Assembly: GCA_026122225.1 (NCBI GenBank)
Contig: JANEZZ010000297.1
Location: forward strand, 1,240,001-1,304,000
Direction: 5' to 3'
Source of the DNA: Heloderma charlesbogerti
Taxonomy: Eukaryota; Chordata; Lepidosauria; Squamata; Helodermatidae
Length of the DNA: 64,000 nt
The notes under the pieces are model-generated. The model did not search any database, was not told where the DNA came from, and saw only the letters and a list, made by a program, of their open reading frames with translations. The translations under genes and the position numbers were made by a program. This document shows, piece after piece, positions 31,141 through 41,944 of the stretch. Positions within the stretch are counted from its first letter, which is position 1; each line of letters opens with the position of its first letter.

Positions 31141-31195
31141 CATTGCCAGAACATAAGAACATAAGAAGAGCCATGCTGGATCACACAAAGTGCCC
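31141..31195 (-). mobile_element. CR1-type LINE 3' tail fragment
   Basis: AGAACATAAGAACATAAGAA then GAGCCATGCTGGATC is the complement of the GATCCAGCATGGCTC...TTATGTTCTTATGTTCT end seen in the plus-strand copies. Only about 50 bp remain. Confidence 0.65.
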
Positions 31196-31575
31196 CATGA
31201 TATCCTGATGAGCAAACTAGCTAAAAATAGGCTAGATGAAACAACTATCAGGTACATCCACAGTTGGCTATAGAGCTTGACTCAAAGAATGCTTATCAAT
31301 GGGATCGTCTCAGACTTGGGAGAGGTAATGAGCAGGGTACTGCAGGACTCAGTCCTGGGCCCAGTGCTCTTCAACATTTTTATTAATGACTCGGATGAAG
31401 AGGTGCGGGGAATGCTGATCAAATTTTCAGGTGACACAAAATTGGGCAGGATAGCGAATACCTTGGAAGACAGAAACAAAATTCAAAGTGATCTTGATAG
31501 GCTGGAATGCTGGGCAGAAAACAACAGAATGAAAATTAATAGCGATAAATGCCAAGTTCTGTCAGCAGACAGTCC
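31196..31575 (+). mobile_element. CR1-type LINE reverse transcriptase fragment, inactive
   Basis: The plus-strand frame 31277-31570 covers the reverse transcriptase palm: VLQDSVLGPVLFNIFINDSD aligns with the family's QGSVLGPLLF region. FSGDTKLGRIANT stands where the catalytic F-A-D-D motif is expected, with the first aspartate replaced. LECWAENNRMKINSDKCQVL follows. It breaks off at about 31570 into a degenerate CTGTCTGTCTGCC/ATCT repeat. Both ends are truncated. Confidence 0.8.
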
Positions 31576-31650
31576 TCTGTCTGTCTGCCTATCTATCATC
31601 TATCTATCTGTCTATATCTACACAATTTATATATCGCTCTATATCTAATC
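31571..31650. repeat. Degenerate (ATCT/GTCT)n repeat
   Basis: CTGTCTGTCTGCCTATCTAT and CATCTATCTATCTGTCTATA, running into TATCTACACAATTTATATAT. It borders the truncated CR1 fragment. Confidence 0.7.
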
Positions 31651-32270
31651 AAAATCTGGACAGTCCTCTGTAAAGTAGGATGCATAGCCACTGTAGGAGA
31701 CTGTCCAGTGAGGTAGCTTTCCAACTAATTGGGAGGTCCTGTTAGGAATGGACAAATCTGTCAATAATGGGTTCTCATTTTTCCAATATTAAATTTAGTT
31801 CATCCCGGACTTTCTGATTGTTATTTTTTTAATGTTTGCATGAAAATTCGTATACATTTATGTGTGCATTTCACCTACTATATGCATTTTTGCATGCAAT
31901 TTCCCCCTATATACACATTTTACAAGCATTTTCCCCTAATACAATACATTTTGACTGTTATTTTTAATAATATATGCATTTGTGTGTGCATATTTCTCTA
32001 ACATACACATTTTGAATGCTTTTTTTTCTTAATTGGAGAACACCATTACAAAATTGGGAGAAAAATTGAAACGATAACTGAGTTTTGGTTCACAAATTGG
32101 TTTGGAAGTTTGTATTTAGGGAAGTTGGCATTGAAAGTAAACTGAACAAAGTCTTTTCCCCCCATCCTACCAATAAATAGTATAGGCAGTCTGGTCACGA
32201 AAGCAGGGAAGACTGGGAAAGTAAGTTTCCAGTAGGGTTATCAGTGAGCATCCAGATCACTTAGATATGC
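31651..32270. other. Unassigned AT-rich region
   Basis: It shows loosely repeated ATATGCATTTTTGCATGC and ACACATTTTACAAGCATTTT motifs (31850-32020), but no clear family or frame. Confidence 0.4.
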
Positions 32271-32273
32271 TAC

Positions 32274-32395
32274 TCAGGGGCCAGGGGCCAGGGGCCAGGG
32301 AAAGGAATCTCTCCCTCCCTCCCTCCCACCCTCCCTCCCTCCCTCCCACCCTCCCTCCCTCCCTTTCTTCTTTCTTTTTCTTTCTTTATAAAATT
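32274..32395. repeat. CAGGGGC triplication and (CTCC)n/(CTTT)n tract
   Basis: CAGGGGC-type heptamers repeated about 4 times (32274-32300), then a (CTCC)n run broken by CACC units (32311-32366), then TTTCTTCTTTCTTTTTC. A pure pyrimidine strand of about 85 bp. Confidence 0.85.
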
Positions 32396-33250
32396 TCTTG
32401 GCAGTTGGCAGCCTTTCAGAGCAGAAGCCCTCCCAAAGCAGCATACAGCAATAAAACACATATAACTGGTATGAGAGTGAGACTGATAAAACCACAATAA
32501 AAACAGTAAGAATGCAATAAAAACAACAACAACAACAATAAGTCCAACAACAAAAACAGCAATAAAAGCAGCAGCAACAATAATCATATTAGGAGAAGGC
32601 CAGAGTAAAATGATATGTTTTCAAGGCCTTTTTAAAAGCCTGAAATGTTGGAGCATTACAGACCCCTGATGGCGACTTATTCCAGAGGTGTGGGGCCACT
32701 GCAGAGAAGGCTCTGTCTTATGGTCACCCACCTAACTGCTCTCACAGGAGGGCAAATGAGAATGGCTTTGCTTGCTGATCTTAAGGTGTGGGCAGGCTGA
32801 TATGGGTGAAGGTAGTCCTTTAAGCAATTTGGTCTTCAAAATTACATACTTGGTCTTTTAGGGGGAGCACAACCCCATTTAAGACCAGTTGTAAACCTCC
32901 ATCCAGAGTAGCTGGTTTCCCAATCCACAGGACCTCCATCTGGTCTGGATTAAGTTTCAGCTTGTTTACCCTCATCCACCCCAAATTAGCCTCCAGACAC
33001 TGGTCCACAAATACAACAGCCTTCCTGGAATGTGTAGACAGACCTAGCACATTCCATCACACATTACTTAAATCACTCTGAGAACACCTGAATGGGGCTC
33101 TTGTTGTGGCCCTAGTTAACCCAACGAGAAATATCTCACCCCAGTATTCCAGACATTCTGACAATCCTGAATAACTGGTAGATACTGAGTAATGTCTATG
33201 AATTTGTGAATAACTCCTGACCCATGCGAAGGGGCAACAACAAGCCAAGT
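32396..33250 (-). mobile_element. L2-like LINE 3' part
   Basis: On the minus strand 33050-32830 encodes MRVNKLKLNPDQMEVLWIG then LDGGLQLVLNGVVLPLKDQV, the connection region of L2-like ORF2. Upstream 33248-33060 gives WVRSYSQIHRHYS, and 32800-32630 is the decayed C-terminus. The 3' UTR (32396-32630) matches that of 14945-15545. Several frameshifts; inactive. Confidence 0.8.
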
Positions 33251-34763
33251 ATTCCTCTAGAAGAATGGCTACAGAAAGAAGGGGCAGGAAATCCTGTTCA
33301 ATATTGTTGTTGCAGTGGTGGTGGTTATTATCATTGTTATTCTTATGACAGCAGTTTACTGAGTTTCATAAGCAAACAAGAGACAGGACCCTGATCCCAA
33401 TGAGCTTACAGTATGAATGTAAGCTAAACAAGATGATGAAAATCCATAATCACATCTCTTATCTCCTTAAATTCTGGCAAACAGATCCTACTGGTACCCC
33501 AATCAAGCTCACAGTAGAGGCTGTATATATATTACTCTCACTTAATGGGGCAAACTGCAGCTGGGGGGGTGGGAAAACAGGATGGAGAGAAAGGCTTAGC
33601 TTCCCCACCCCCACACTAAGGGCCTAAAATGAACCATGCCCTTGTGGCTGTGTTATTTGCCAAAATGTACAGAGACAAGAGATCCAATCAAGGATATCAG
33701 TTTTCTCATCTCGTTTAGCCTTGAAAGGGAGGGAGAGTAAGGGTAGCAAAGGATGGCTACAAATGTAGCTTCACATATTTATTATTACACTTTATCACCC
33801 AGTCAAACTTCAGTCGGGAAAGAGGGTTCAAGAGCTAAGCCTTGCAGAAAAGGTGGATTTTTGAGCCAATAAATGACAGTGCTAAGCAGACTAAGTGAAA
33901 TGGATTCCCAAAGCCTAGTAAATTCAGGATGTTGTAGGAGGAGGAGGGACCACTTGAATATTTTACCAAGGTTATCAAGACAAAATAGCAGCTGCCATAC
34001 TACTGTAGAATTGGCATGACATTCCGTGAATCCTAAACAGAACGGAGAGATAGGGAATGATCCATAAATAAACCAGTGACTCATTGAACTGAACTGGTAT
34101 GAAGTTCCAAAGGATCACTCCCCTCTCAGATAACACTGAATGTCTTGTGCTTCTGTCCCCAGAGTTGCATACAGGTAACTCTGTTATCCCAGCACTTTTC
34201 CTCTCTTGTTTATTTAGTTTTAGGCTTGCTCTCACAGCAAATTGTCTCACTTCCTTGTGGCTTTTCAAACTGCCCCTGCCTCCATGCTGTAGTTTCTTCT
34301 CCTGCCTCTTCATGGAGAATGAAAGGCACCTGGTTAAATCAGCTTATGAATGCCTGAATGCAATTTTCACAATGAATTTGGTCCTGGTACCTTGCCTCTG
34401 TCCTTTCTTAATCTTCCCCACAGTACACAATGAACAAAATTTTGAAGCGTCTTCTATGAATGCCCTCATTTGACACTTCTGGCTGGCTAGAAGTGTACCT
34501 GTGTGCGTGTAATCATTAGTCCATTTATGAATCCGAACAAGACTGATCTCAGCCTCCATGTTAGCACTTAGCTTAGAATTGCTTAGAATGTAATAGCATG
34601 GAATATTTTGTCCCTGGGAAAGGGAAGGGTCAGCTATATGGGTGAATCAATAATCTTTCTATTAAATCCAGAATGTTGTTTACTGATATGCTATTGGACA
34701 ATCCCATTGTTCTCCTCCTTCCATCACAAACTGAACCTCATTGCGTACAGGCAGTACAGTTAT
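33251..34763. other. Unassigned region
   Basis: About 1.5 kb. Short frames occur on both strands but show no recognisable domain or codon structure. No repeat was recognised. Confidence 0.4.
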
Positions 34764-34931
34764 GGGAGGGGCCATATGTTCAGTGGAAAAGCACATACTT
34801 TGACTGCGGAATATTCCTGGTTCAATGTCTGGCATCTCCAGTTAGAAGGGTTAGGTACTGGATGCTGTGTAAGATATCTGCCAGTGACCCCTGGGAGCAA
34901 CTACTAGTCAGAGTAGACAATAGTGGATATC
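34764..34931 (+). mobile_element. tRNA-derived SINE, 5' part
   Basis: CAGTGGAAAAGCACATACTT and TGGTTCAATGTCTGGCATCT correspond to the A- and B-box parts of a tRNA-derived SINE. The body has CTGCCAGTGACCCCTGGGAG and TAGTCAGAGTAGACAATAG. The expected 3' end appears only at about 35412-35455, so the SINE seems split. Confidence 0.7.
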
Positions 34932-35411
34932 CTGTCTAGCTCAGCTCAAGGTTTCTGGGGGAGCTGATTTGAAACAGTTGCACTTACTAGAAGGGCACAG
35001 CAGAGTCAAGTCCAGCTATGCAGGATGGCCAGGCCTGTCAGGATCCTATGCTGGTTGGACCTAACTCATGAAGAGCTGTTGTCTCAGCAACATACAGAGG
35101 TCTTCTGAGGCTTGATCAAGGTTGGCTGATCTGGGGCTGCTGTTAACCCTACCCCTTCTGAGGAAGTGTCTGACTGATATCTTGCCTTATTATTCAGCTG
35201 ATGGCTCCTCCCAGCATGGGGATGGTGAGGACTGCATCACAGGGTTCCCTCTGAGGCTGAAGAGTCTGGTAAATCCATGTCCTCTGGCCTGGAAGATTAT
35301 GGGTCAATAGATGATGGTTCACTGGATGATGCCTTCTGTACTTCAGAGTTCTCCTCAGAAACAGAGGAGGGATCAAAGCCAGGGAACATGACATTGCGGT
35401 AGATAGACAAA
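34932..35411. other. About 480-bp insertion of unknown type inside the SINE
   Basis: It is bounded by GTAGACAATAGTGG on the left and GTAGATAGACAAATATTTTG on the right, which share TAGACAA and could be a target duplication. The interior has CTGTCAGGATCCTATGCTGG and TGGCTCCTCCCAGCATGGGG. No poly-A, TAGGGATG end or long frame was seen. Confidence 0.4.
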
Positions 35412-35455
35412 TATTTTGACCTGATATAAGGCACTTCCCTATGTTTCTAATTCCA
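35412..35455 (+). mobile_element. tRNA-derived SINE, 3' end part
   Basis: TTTTGACCTGATATAAGGCA then CTTCCCTATGTTTCTAA corresponds to the GACTCGGTATAAGGCAGCTT...ATGTTC end of this SINE family. Confidence 0.6.
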
Positions 35456-35749
35456 TCCCCCACCCCGCCCCAAATGGGCATATTTGCACTCTGATGTGAA
35501 CAGTATCTGGGCCTTCAACAGCTGAAGTCATATTTTATCCATGGCAGGGATAAAGTTCATCATGTTTGTTTCTGGGAATGGATTCCCGCTAATCAGATGG
35601 TAACAACAACCTTCCACCCAGCAGTTGAATCACCTAATAGTAATATTTAGCTTCCAGCTGCATTGTAAGTTTACTTTCTGGGAATGGTACTTTTAATACC
35701 CCCATGGTATTTTTTAGCAGTTGTGGGAGATAGTTAATGAAGTTGGGGG

Positions 35750-36450
35750 TAGGGTTGTACGGATTCCCCACTGTCTGTTCCAGTGGGGAATCCATGGGGG
35801 GGGGAGGCCATCCATCCCCCCCCCGGAATCCTCCAGAGCAATTCTGATCTGCTCGGATTCCAGGGGGGGGGGACTGGCTTGGGGGTGCTTACCTTCCCTC
35901 CTGCCAGTCAGAGCCGTTCGCCTCCTCCCTGTCCCTGCCCATTGCCATGTCTTAAAAAAAAAAAATGGCTATCAGGGGGATGCGCCCATAGACTTATACG
36001 CAAAATAGAGCAGTGAATCTTGCATATAAGTCTACATGTCCATAGGCTTATATGCAAGATTCACAGCTCTATTTTGTGTATAAATCTATGGGCACATCCT
36101 GCTGATAGCATGTGCCCATAGACTTATACACAAAATAGAGTCGTGAATCTTGTGTGTAAGCCTATAAACACGTAGACTTATATGCAAGATTCACCGCTCT
36201 ATTTTGCGTATAAGTCTATGGGCACATCCTCACGATCACCATTTTATTTTTATTTTTTTAAGACAAGGCAATCGGCAGGGACAGGGAGGAGGCGAATGGC
36301 TCTGGCTGGCAAGAAGCAGCCAAGTGCCGTTCCACCTCCAGTCCTCCCAGAGCAGAGGTAAGTGGTCCCAATCCACTGCGGATTCCTGAGGCCGGATTCC
36401 AAACAATCCAGCCTCATTTGAATCCGCAATCGATTTCTCTGACGTCCCTA
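35750..36450. mobile_element. F3 element, complete (701 bp)
   Basis: Perfect GTTGGGGG duplications (35742-35749, 36451-36458). Termini TAGGGTTGTACGGATTCCCC and CGATTTCTCTGACGTCCCTA. The core is a serial inverted repeat of ATAGACTTATA, CAAAATAGAGC and GTGAATCTTGC.TATAAGTCTA modules in 35980-36230, with more module copies than the 8535-9061 element. Motifs GGTGCTTACCTTCC at left and CAGAGGTAAGTGGTCCC at right. Confidence 0.9.
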
Positions 36451-36458
36451 GTTGGGGG

Positions 36459-36645
36459 ATGGCTGTAATCTTAGTGGTAGAACACATGTTTTGCATGCAG
36501 AACTTCACAAGTCCAGTCCCTGACATCACCAAGTAGGGCTGGGGAAACCCTAGAATCACTGCCAGTCAGTTTAGACAATTCTGGGCTAATTGCACCCATG
36601 GTCTGCTTTGGTATAAGACAAGTCTACTGTGTTCTTTCCTAATGA
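36459..36645 (+). mobile_element. tRNA-derived SINE, near full length
   Basis: GGCTGTAATCTTAGTGGTAG then AACACATGTTTTGCATGCAG keeps the tRNA A-box-like head. CACAAGTCCAGTCCCTGACA is the B-box region, and CACTGCCAGTCAGTTTAGAC and GGTATAAGACAAGTC complete the body and 3' end. It lies next to the F3 insertion. Confidence 0.75.
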
Positions 36646-36699
36646 TGGGTCTGCTACATAGCTACCCAAAACTGCCTGTAGAAGTAGTTACCCATAACT

Positions 36700-36862
36700 A
36701 GCAGCAGCAATCTGAGGCTGCTGGGTTCTTTCCCAGACCTGCTACCGGAGATGCTAGGGACTGAATCTGGGAATTTGCACTTGGAAATTCAAGCCATGTG
36801 CTCTTCCATTGACCTATGATGCAGCAAACCATTGACCTATGATGCAGCAAAACCTGAGCAAT
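36700..36862 (-). mobile_element. tRNA-derived SINE, minus strand, with short duplication
   Basis: Plus strand: CAGACCTGCTACCGGAGATG, GACTGAATCTGGGAATTTGC and CATGTGCTCTTCCATTGACC are complementary to the SINE body, B box and A box. ATTGACCTATGATGCAGCAA occurs twice (36808-36852), a direct duplication at the SINE head. Confidence 0.65.
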
Positions 36863-37101
36863 TTCAGTGGGATGTGTAATGGCATTGCTTGCCAGTTGGG
36901 TGCTTGTAACGTGGAATGACAGCTTCAGTTGCATAGACTTCATGTGTCCATTCCAGTGATCAGACAAACCTGGAGCTTAGGTCCACCACTCTGCCATCTA
37001 CATCCAAGGTAGTGGTGATGCCGGAAATAACCACAGCATAGGATGCCATACTATATGCATATTCCCTAAATAACATGCCTGTTAATGGTATGGCCTTTAA
37101 T
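36863..37101 (-). repeat. Unnamed interspersed repeat, copy 2
   Basis: The reverse complement matches 14670-14915, for example GAATATGCATATAGTATGGC, CTACCTTGGATGTAGATGGC, CAACTGAAGCTGTCATTCCA and CCCAACTGGCAAGCAATGCC. The copy borders the F6 element, whose left flank CCTTTAAT lies in it. Confidence 0.6.
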
Positions 37102-37573
37102 TAGGGATGGTAAGGGCACTTGATTTGGTCTGGGAGTCCAGCAGACACCCCCCCCATCCATGCCCCAGAGCTGTGCCCACTGAGCTCCTCCCCCCCGCCT
37201 CCCTCCCAGGCTCATCGAGCAGCTGGCACTCACCTAGGACCTATCTATGAGTGCAATAAATGCCATTGTGCAAAAAAAAAATGGTGATCGTGAATATGCA
37301 CACACCTAGTTGTATGCAAAAAGGTGCTGTGAATGGCCCATATATGCAAGATTACAGGCATAAATGGCCCATTTACGCCTGTAATATTGTGCATATGAAC
37401 CATTCATGGCACCATTTTGTATACAACTAGATTTCCACATATATTTTTTTTCACCAAATGGTGATGGCAGCACTCGAGGATGGATTTCAGGTGAGTGTGG
37501 GAAGCTTGGCGAGTGGCAGGAAGCTCAAGCATGGGTCAGGGGGGCAGGCTGGTCAGGCGTTCATCCACCCCTA
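37102..37573. mobile_element. F6-like element (472 bp)
   Basis: Termini TAGGGATGGTAAGGGCACTT and GGCGTTCATCCACCCCTA; flanks CCTTTAAT and CCTTTAAC (7/8). The core is an inverted repeat around 37365: AATGGTGATCGTGAATATGC, AAAGGTGCTGTGAATGGCCC and TATATGCAAGATTACAGGC mirrored by GCCTGTAATATTGTGCATAT and GGCACCATTTTG. Short form of the 52542-53448 and 59450-60111 type. Confidence 0.82.
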
Positions 37574-37661
37574 CCTTTAACAGCTGCAACTTCCTTGCAT
37601 TTTGGAGCTCGAGTAAACATGGAAAGCCCTTAGGAATAAAAATGTTAAACCAAAAGACACT

Positions 37662-37663
<2 letters not shown>

Positions 37664-37703
<40 letters not shown>
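37664..37703. repeat. (CA)n microsatellite
   Basis: About 20 CA units. Confidence 0.95.
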
Positions 37704-37704
<1 letters not shown>

Positions 37705-37774
37705 AACTATAGGAGCCTCTGCGCAAGCATTCTATGGGATCAGTAAGAAAGCTCAATTATGTAGCCCATCCCAC

Positions 37775-38281
37775 TAGGGCTGGACGAATCCATCTCCATC
37801 CAGGATGAAGGGGAGCTCAATGAGCTGCCCCTCCCACTCATATGGCCTGGACCTGCTCAGCGAGCCTCCCTGCTCGCCCGCCCACCCACCGAGCTGTGCA
37901 AGCCACCCCTCCTCTCCATGTTAAGAACCCTGGCAATCAAGCTTTCATACTTTATATTCATAAGGGCTTGACTGCTGGAGTCCTCAGCATGGCAACCCCC
38001 CTCCCAGCACTCTAGCCCTGTCTTCCTCCTGAGAAGGCCAGGGCTAAAGCGCTGGGGTGCCGCCAAGGCCCTACCTGCCTGCACTGGTTGTCAAGGGGTT
38101 CCTTGACAGCTGGCAGAGGCAGGATGAATCCTTGTCAATGCTCTAGATGCTCACCAAGCTGTGGGTTGCTTGATGGCTGGGTCCATCGGTGCCCCATGGC
38201 TTGGTAAGTGAGGCCTGGGAGGCCGGACCGGAGGGAGTCCATTGGTCTTTACCCCCTCCTCGGACTCCTGTACCATCCCTA
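37775..38281. mobile_element. F11 element (507 bp)
   Basis: Termini TAGGGCTGGACGAATCCATC and GACTCCTGTACCATCCCTA. Flanks CATCCCAC and GCCCTAAC do not match, so the duplication is lost or a border is wrong. The interior has CAATCAAGCTTTCATACTTT...TAAGGGCTTGACTGCTGG and TTGTCAAGGGGTTCCTTGAC hairpins. A related partial copy is 25365-25716. Confidence 0.6.
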
Positions 38282-39232
38282 GCCCTAACCTTCTCAGGTC
38301 TGTGTTTTATGGATGTGACCATAAATCTTCATCAACTACATACATCTGAAATCTCATCTTTTATTTACCTACTACGAAATAGACAAAAGAAAAAGAAAAA
38401 CAGTCACCTGCTCATCAGCCTGGAGCCTCAGTCAACTAATAGGCTGTGGGCCAGATTTAGTAACCTGAAATAATTTTATTTCTCTTGTTAACGCCCCACA
38501 TTTGGATTCTTTGACTAACGCATGTGTAATATGGAAATGTTCTCATGGGCTCCTGTCTGGAGAACAGAGTGGCCCCCAAACACAGAGAAATTGCCCATCC
38601 CTTCCCTAGACCACCAGTAGACATGCGTAAAATTATTATTCGTTGTGTGTGACATCATAGCATTTTATCAATTCCTCAGTCCAGATCCCTTTGGCCCCAT
38701 GCTCATAGTCTCTCTTCTCCATGAATTATTGTTTGTTAGGACTTCTTAAACACCTTAACTTGCAACAACTAAAATTTGTCAATCAGATTTACAATGCACA
38801 ATCCTCCTTTTGCATGCTGACTATAGCATGCTGACTATTCTTAATTAAATCATAACTTTTTAGTTGTTCTCTGGCTGTTTCTGATGAATGTTCCTAGTGG
38901 AGATTTCAAGCACCACAGTCAATCTTTTAAGCCTGGATCTTTCCTAGATTCTCCTTTTCAAGAAACCTTAAATCTTGCTCAGTGCCTACAGTTCTATCGG
39001 CTTTTCACCCAACTATTGCACCTTTCTGGGATTCCAAAATGATTTAGAAGCCTGTTTTTCACAGCTGGTTTCCAGTTCTCATTTATTATTCAACTGAGGT
39101 TGCAATTTATATGCTCAAGCACACTGGCTCATGGTGCCTAAAAATTAAGAATGGTAGTGGAGCAATGCACATTAAAAACCTGGGTGGGAGCAATGTACTT
39201 CCAACATAAACCCAAACATGTTCACTGTGGGT
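38282..39232. other. Unassigned region
   Basis: About 950 bp of AT-rich DNA, nothing recognised. The last 8 bases CTGTGGGT are the duplication of the next element. Confidence 0.4.
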
Positions 39233-39572
39233 TAGGGATGTGAGAACCCATCCCAGCTCGGGTTCTCTGGGCGCCAGCTGAGCTCTTCCCCCGCACTGTG
39301 GATCGCCCGTATACCCTAGTTTCACAGCACTATTTTGCATATAAGACTATGGGCAAGCACTGCCGATAGCCATGTTTTCTAAAAACACGACGATTGGGAC
39401 AGAGATGAACAGGCCCGGGTAAGTTGTGGGATGCTTTCCGAGCACAGATGGGGGGCTTGACTGCAGCCCAGATGGCCAGCGAGCAGGGGGGACCTCAGCA
39501 GGTGCAGCTCAGGGTGTGTGGGCACCAGCGGTCTGACAGATTTGCGGACTGAAACGGGCTCCCACATCTCTA
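39233..39572. mobile_element. F7 element, shortened (340 bp)
   Basis: Termini TAGGGATGTGAGAACCCATC and GGGCTCCCACATCTCTA; flanks CTGTGGGT and CTGTGGGC (7/8). The right half matches 20882-21472 (CATAGACTTA-like ATAAGACTATGGGCAAGCAC, GATTGGGACAGAGATG, CGGGTAAGTTGTGGGATGC, TGACAGATTTGCGGACTGAA); most of the left arm is missing. Confidence 0.78.
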
Positions 39573-39668
39573 CTGTGGGCCATATTTTGATTAGTGCTGT
39601 GATGAAAATTTCTGCCACATTTTTTTAACCATTCTCATTCAATTTGGTAGAAGAGAAATAGCTTTCAA

Positions 39669-40568
39669 TAGGGGTGGACGAAAGTCACTTACCTGTCGTC
39701 GAAGCTTGTTCACAGTGGGGGGGAGGCGCTTCGCTGCTCCCCCCGTGAAGTTCAGGCCGGGGGGGTGGCTTCCCGCCTCGCCCGGCCGAAGTTCAGGCCG
39801 GGGGGGTGGCTTCCCGCCTCGCCCGGCCGAAATTCAGGCCGGGGCGGAGGCTTCCCACCTCGCCCGGCCGTGAACTCCAAAGTTTTTTTGTTAAAAAAAA
39901 AACGCCTCCGTGATAGGCTATGTGATGATTAACGTAGACTATCATGGCTAGATCTGCAAAGTCAGCCATGATAGGCTACGTTAATTGTCACGTAGCCTAT
40001 CACGGGTGACTTAAAAAAAAAAAAAAAGCGTGTACGCTAATGGCGGCCCCTATAGGGAGCTGCCATTCACGTTCCTTATTTGGTCGCTGTAGTCTATGTA
40101 AATCTTTATGTAGACTACAGCGACCAAATAAGGAATGGGAATGGCGGCTCCCTATGGGGGCCGCCATTACCCGTACGCGCTTTTTTCTTTTTTTTTTTAA
40201 GTCACCTGTGATAGGCTACGTGTCGATTTACGTAGCCTATCACGGCTGACTTTGCAAATCTAGCCATGATAGGCTACGTTAATCGTCACATAGCCTATCA
40301 CGGGGGTGTTTTTTTTTTCTTTTATTGGAATGGCGGCAGCGGCAGCTGGTCGAAAGACCGGCTGCCGCTCCCGCCCCGCACGAACACCCGCCAAACCGCC
40401 GGCTGGACCCGCCTCCAGGAGGGACATTTGGCAAAGGTAAGTCCCGTCCCGGGGGGGTTCGGGGTGTGGGGGGGCACGGAGAATTTCTCCCCGAAACTTG
40501 TTGGGGGGGCCGAACACGTTGGCGCTTGGCCCCTCGAAGTTTCGGGGAGAAATTCTCCGCCATCCCTA
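39669..40568 (-). mobile_element. F1 element, short-axis subtype (900 bp)
   Basis: Perfect GCTTTCAA duplications (39661-39668, 40569-40576). End A has TAGGGGTGGACGAAAGTCAC then TTACC and three GC hairpin units (about 39745-39870). Paired 36-bp palindromes lie at 39910-40002 and 40209-40302. A single TAGTCTATG/TAGACTA palindrome forms the axis near 40105. The stem is GGTCGAAAGACCGGC, and end B carries GGAGAAATTCTCCGCCATCC then CTA. Confidence 0.94.
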
Positions 40569-40576
40569 GCTTTCAA

Positions 40577-41066
40577 AAAGGAATTCAATGGTGAAGAAAT
40601 TTCAGAGAAATTCTCATGCGTTGGGTTTGGGTTTGGGTTTCTTGGGCTTACCTTACTTAGGAGATGGCTGAGGAGTGTGCAGAAGTGTCCTCTTTTTCAT
40701 TGTACAATCAGCTCTCTGGCCACCTGTGGCCTCCTCAGCTTCTTACACTTCAATTAAAGCCCAGTGGAAGGCACCATGAGGTAATTCCTCCCATGGGCCT
40801 CCTTCAGATTAGGACATGCAGGCAGCCCAGGAGGCTAGGTAAGCTCAAAACACCACAGAAATACATTATAAAACATCCTGAATGAGGCAGAATAAGAGAA
40901 GCTTCTTTTATGGGGAAAGAAAACTTTCAGGAAATTGGAGGACAGATTTTGGCAGACCTTTCCTTTAACCCCACCTCATCGCTGGAGCTGGAGACTCCAC
41001 TGCCTACACACATACACACACACCCCTGCATTGTGGTGGATGCAAACTGGAGGCCAGCCTTCCAAG
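40577..41066. other. Unassigned region
   Basis: It contains GGGTTTGGGTTTGGGTTT at 40622-40639 (three short units) and a CACACATACACACACACC run near 41007. No feature assigned. Confidence 0.4.
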
Positions 41067-41135
41067 GTAGTTCATAGAATAGAATAGTACGGTTGGAAGG
41101 GGCCTACAAGGCCTACAAGGCCAACAGTTGATGAT
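41067..41135 (-). mobile_element. CR1-type LINE 3' tail fragment
   Basis: TTCATAGAATAGAATAGTAC then GGTTGGAAGGGGCCTACAAG is the complement of a CR1 3' end, as in 54880-55225. Confidence 0.7.
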
Positions 41136-41531
41136 GTTGCAGCACCCCCCCCCCAAAAAAAAACTTTAGGAAAAAAGGAAGAAGCTGTGCTACAAGCCCT
41201 GCCACGGGGAGCCCTAGCTGGGAGAAACTGTTGAGAATTTCTCCTCCCCCTGGAGAAATTTGGCGAAATTGTCTCCCATATTTCTCTACCTCAGGTCAGG
41301 TACAGGATTTCAAGAGGCCATTTGTGCACAGCTCTAATTTTGATATAATGATGCTAACTGTTCAGGGACCTACTGTGCAAATACCTCCCTTGATTACACA
41401 TTGGCCTGGTGTCAGGTCATGAGCATTCTAGGCTTTTCAACAATTGTCAGAAAGTTAGGCTTAAGGGTATATCCTCATCAATATTTGAAATGCCAAAAGA
41501 GGAATAATTGTCACTACCTTTACATTAAGCG
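41136..41531. other. Unassigned region
   Basis: About 400 bp. TCTCCTCCCCCTGGAGA at 41240-41256 is a short hairpin; nothing else recognised. Confidence 0.35.
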
Positions 41532-41909
41532 TAGGGAACATCAGTTCCAAGGGCCAATTTCAGCCCTTCTGTCATCCTGATTCAGCCCTATGGGGGTCCC
41601 CCGATAGTGATGCCCCCTTCCCCTGGCCCACCTCCTTTCCCCCCATACAAATTATTGGGTGGTTTCCCAATTCTTCTTCAGTAGTTTCCTCATCCTAACA
41701 GGTTGAAATGCCTATCCTAAGCCTTAGTTACTGGCAGGACGAGCTTTAAGCTACAATAGGCTGGTACTTGGGGCATTTTGGCCACACACCTTTTGCCTTT
41801 GATTCCACCCCTTTTGACTTCAACTCCACCCACCACTGGAATATCACTCCCCAAGAGCTTCTCTGAAATTGAATTTGGCCCTCGGGCTGAAAGAGTTTTC
41901 CCACCCCTG
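41532..41909. mobile_element. hAT-like MITE, diverged
   Basis: Left end TAGGGAACATCAGTTCCAAG then GGCC; right end GGCCCTCGGGCTGAAAGAGT then TTTCCCACCCCTG. Inverted ends of the (C/T)AGGG type with a GGGCC/GGCCC pairing just inside suggest a hAT MITE. Flanks ATTAAGCG and CTTTACAG match poorly. Confidence 0.45.
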
Positions 41910-41944
41910 CTTTACAGCATAGGATGCTTCTGTGTGATGTCAAT

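Noticed and set aside
36459..36540. A functional tRNA gene
   Set aside because: Only the A- and B-box-like parts are tRNA-like; the rest is SINE body and no cloverleaf can be drawn.
40622..40640. GGGTTTGGGTTTGGGTTT as telomere-like sequence
   Set aside because: Three units only and not the vertebrate TTAGGG; a chance tandem repeat.
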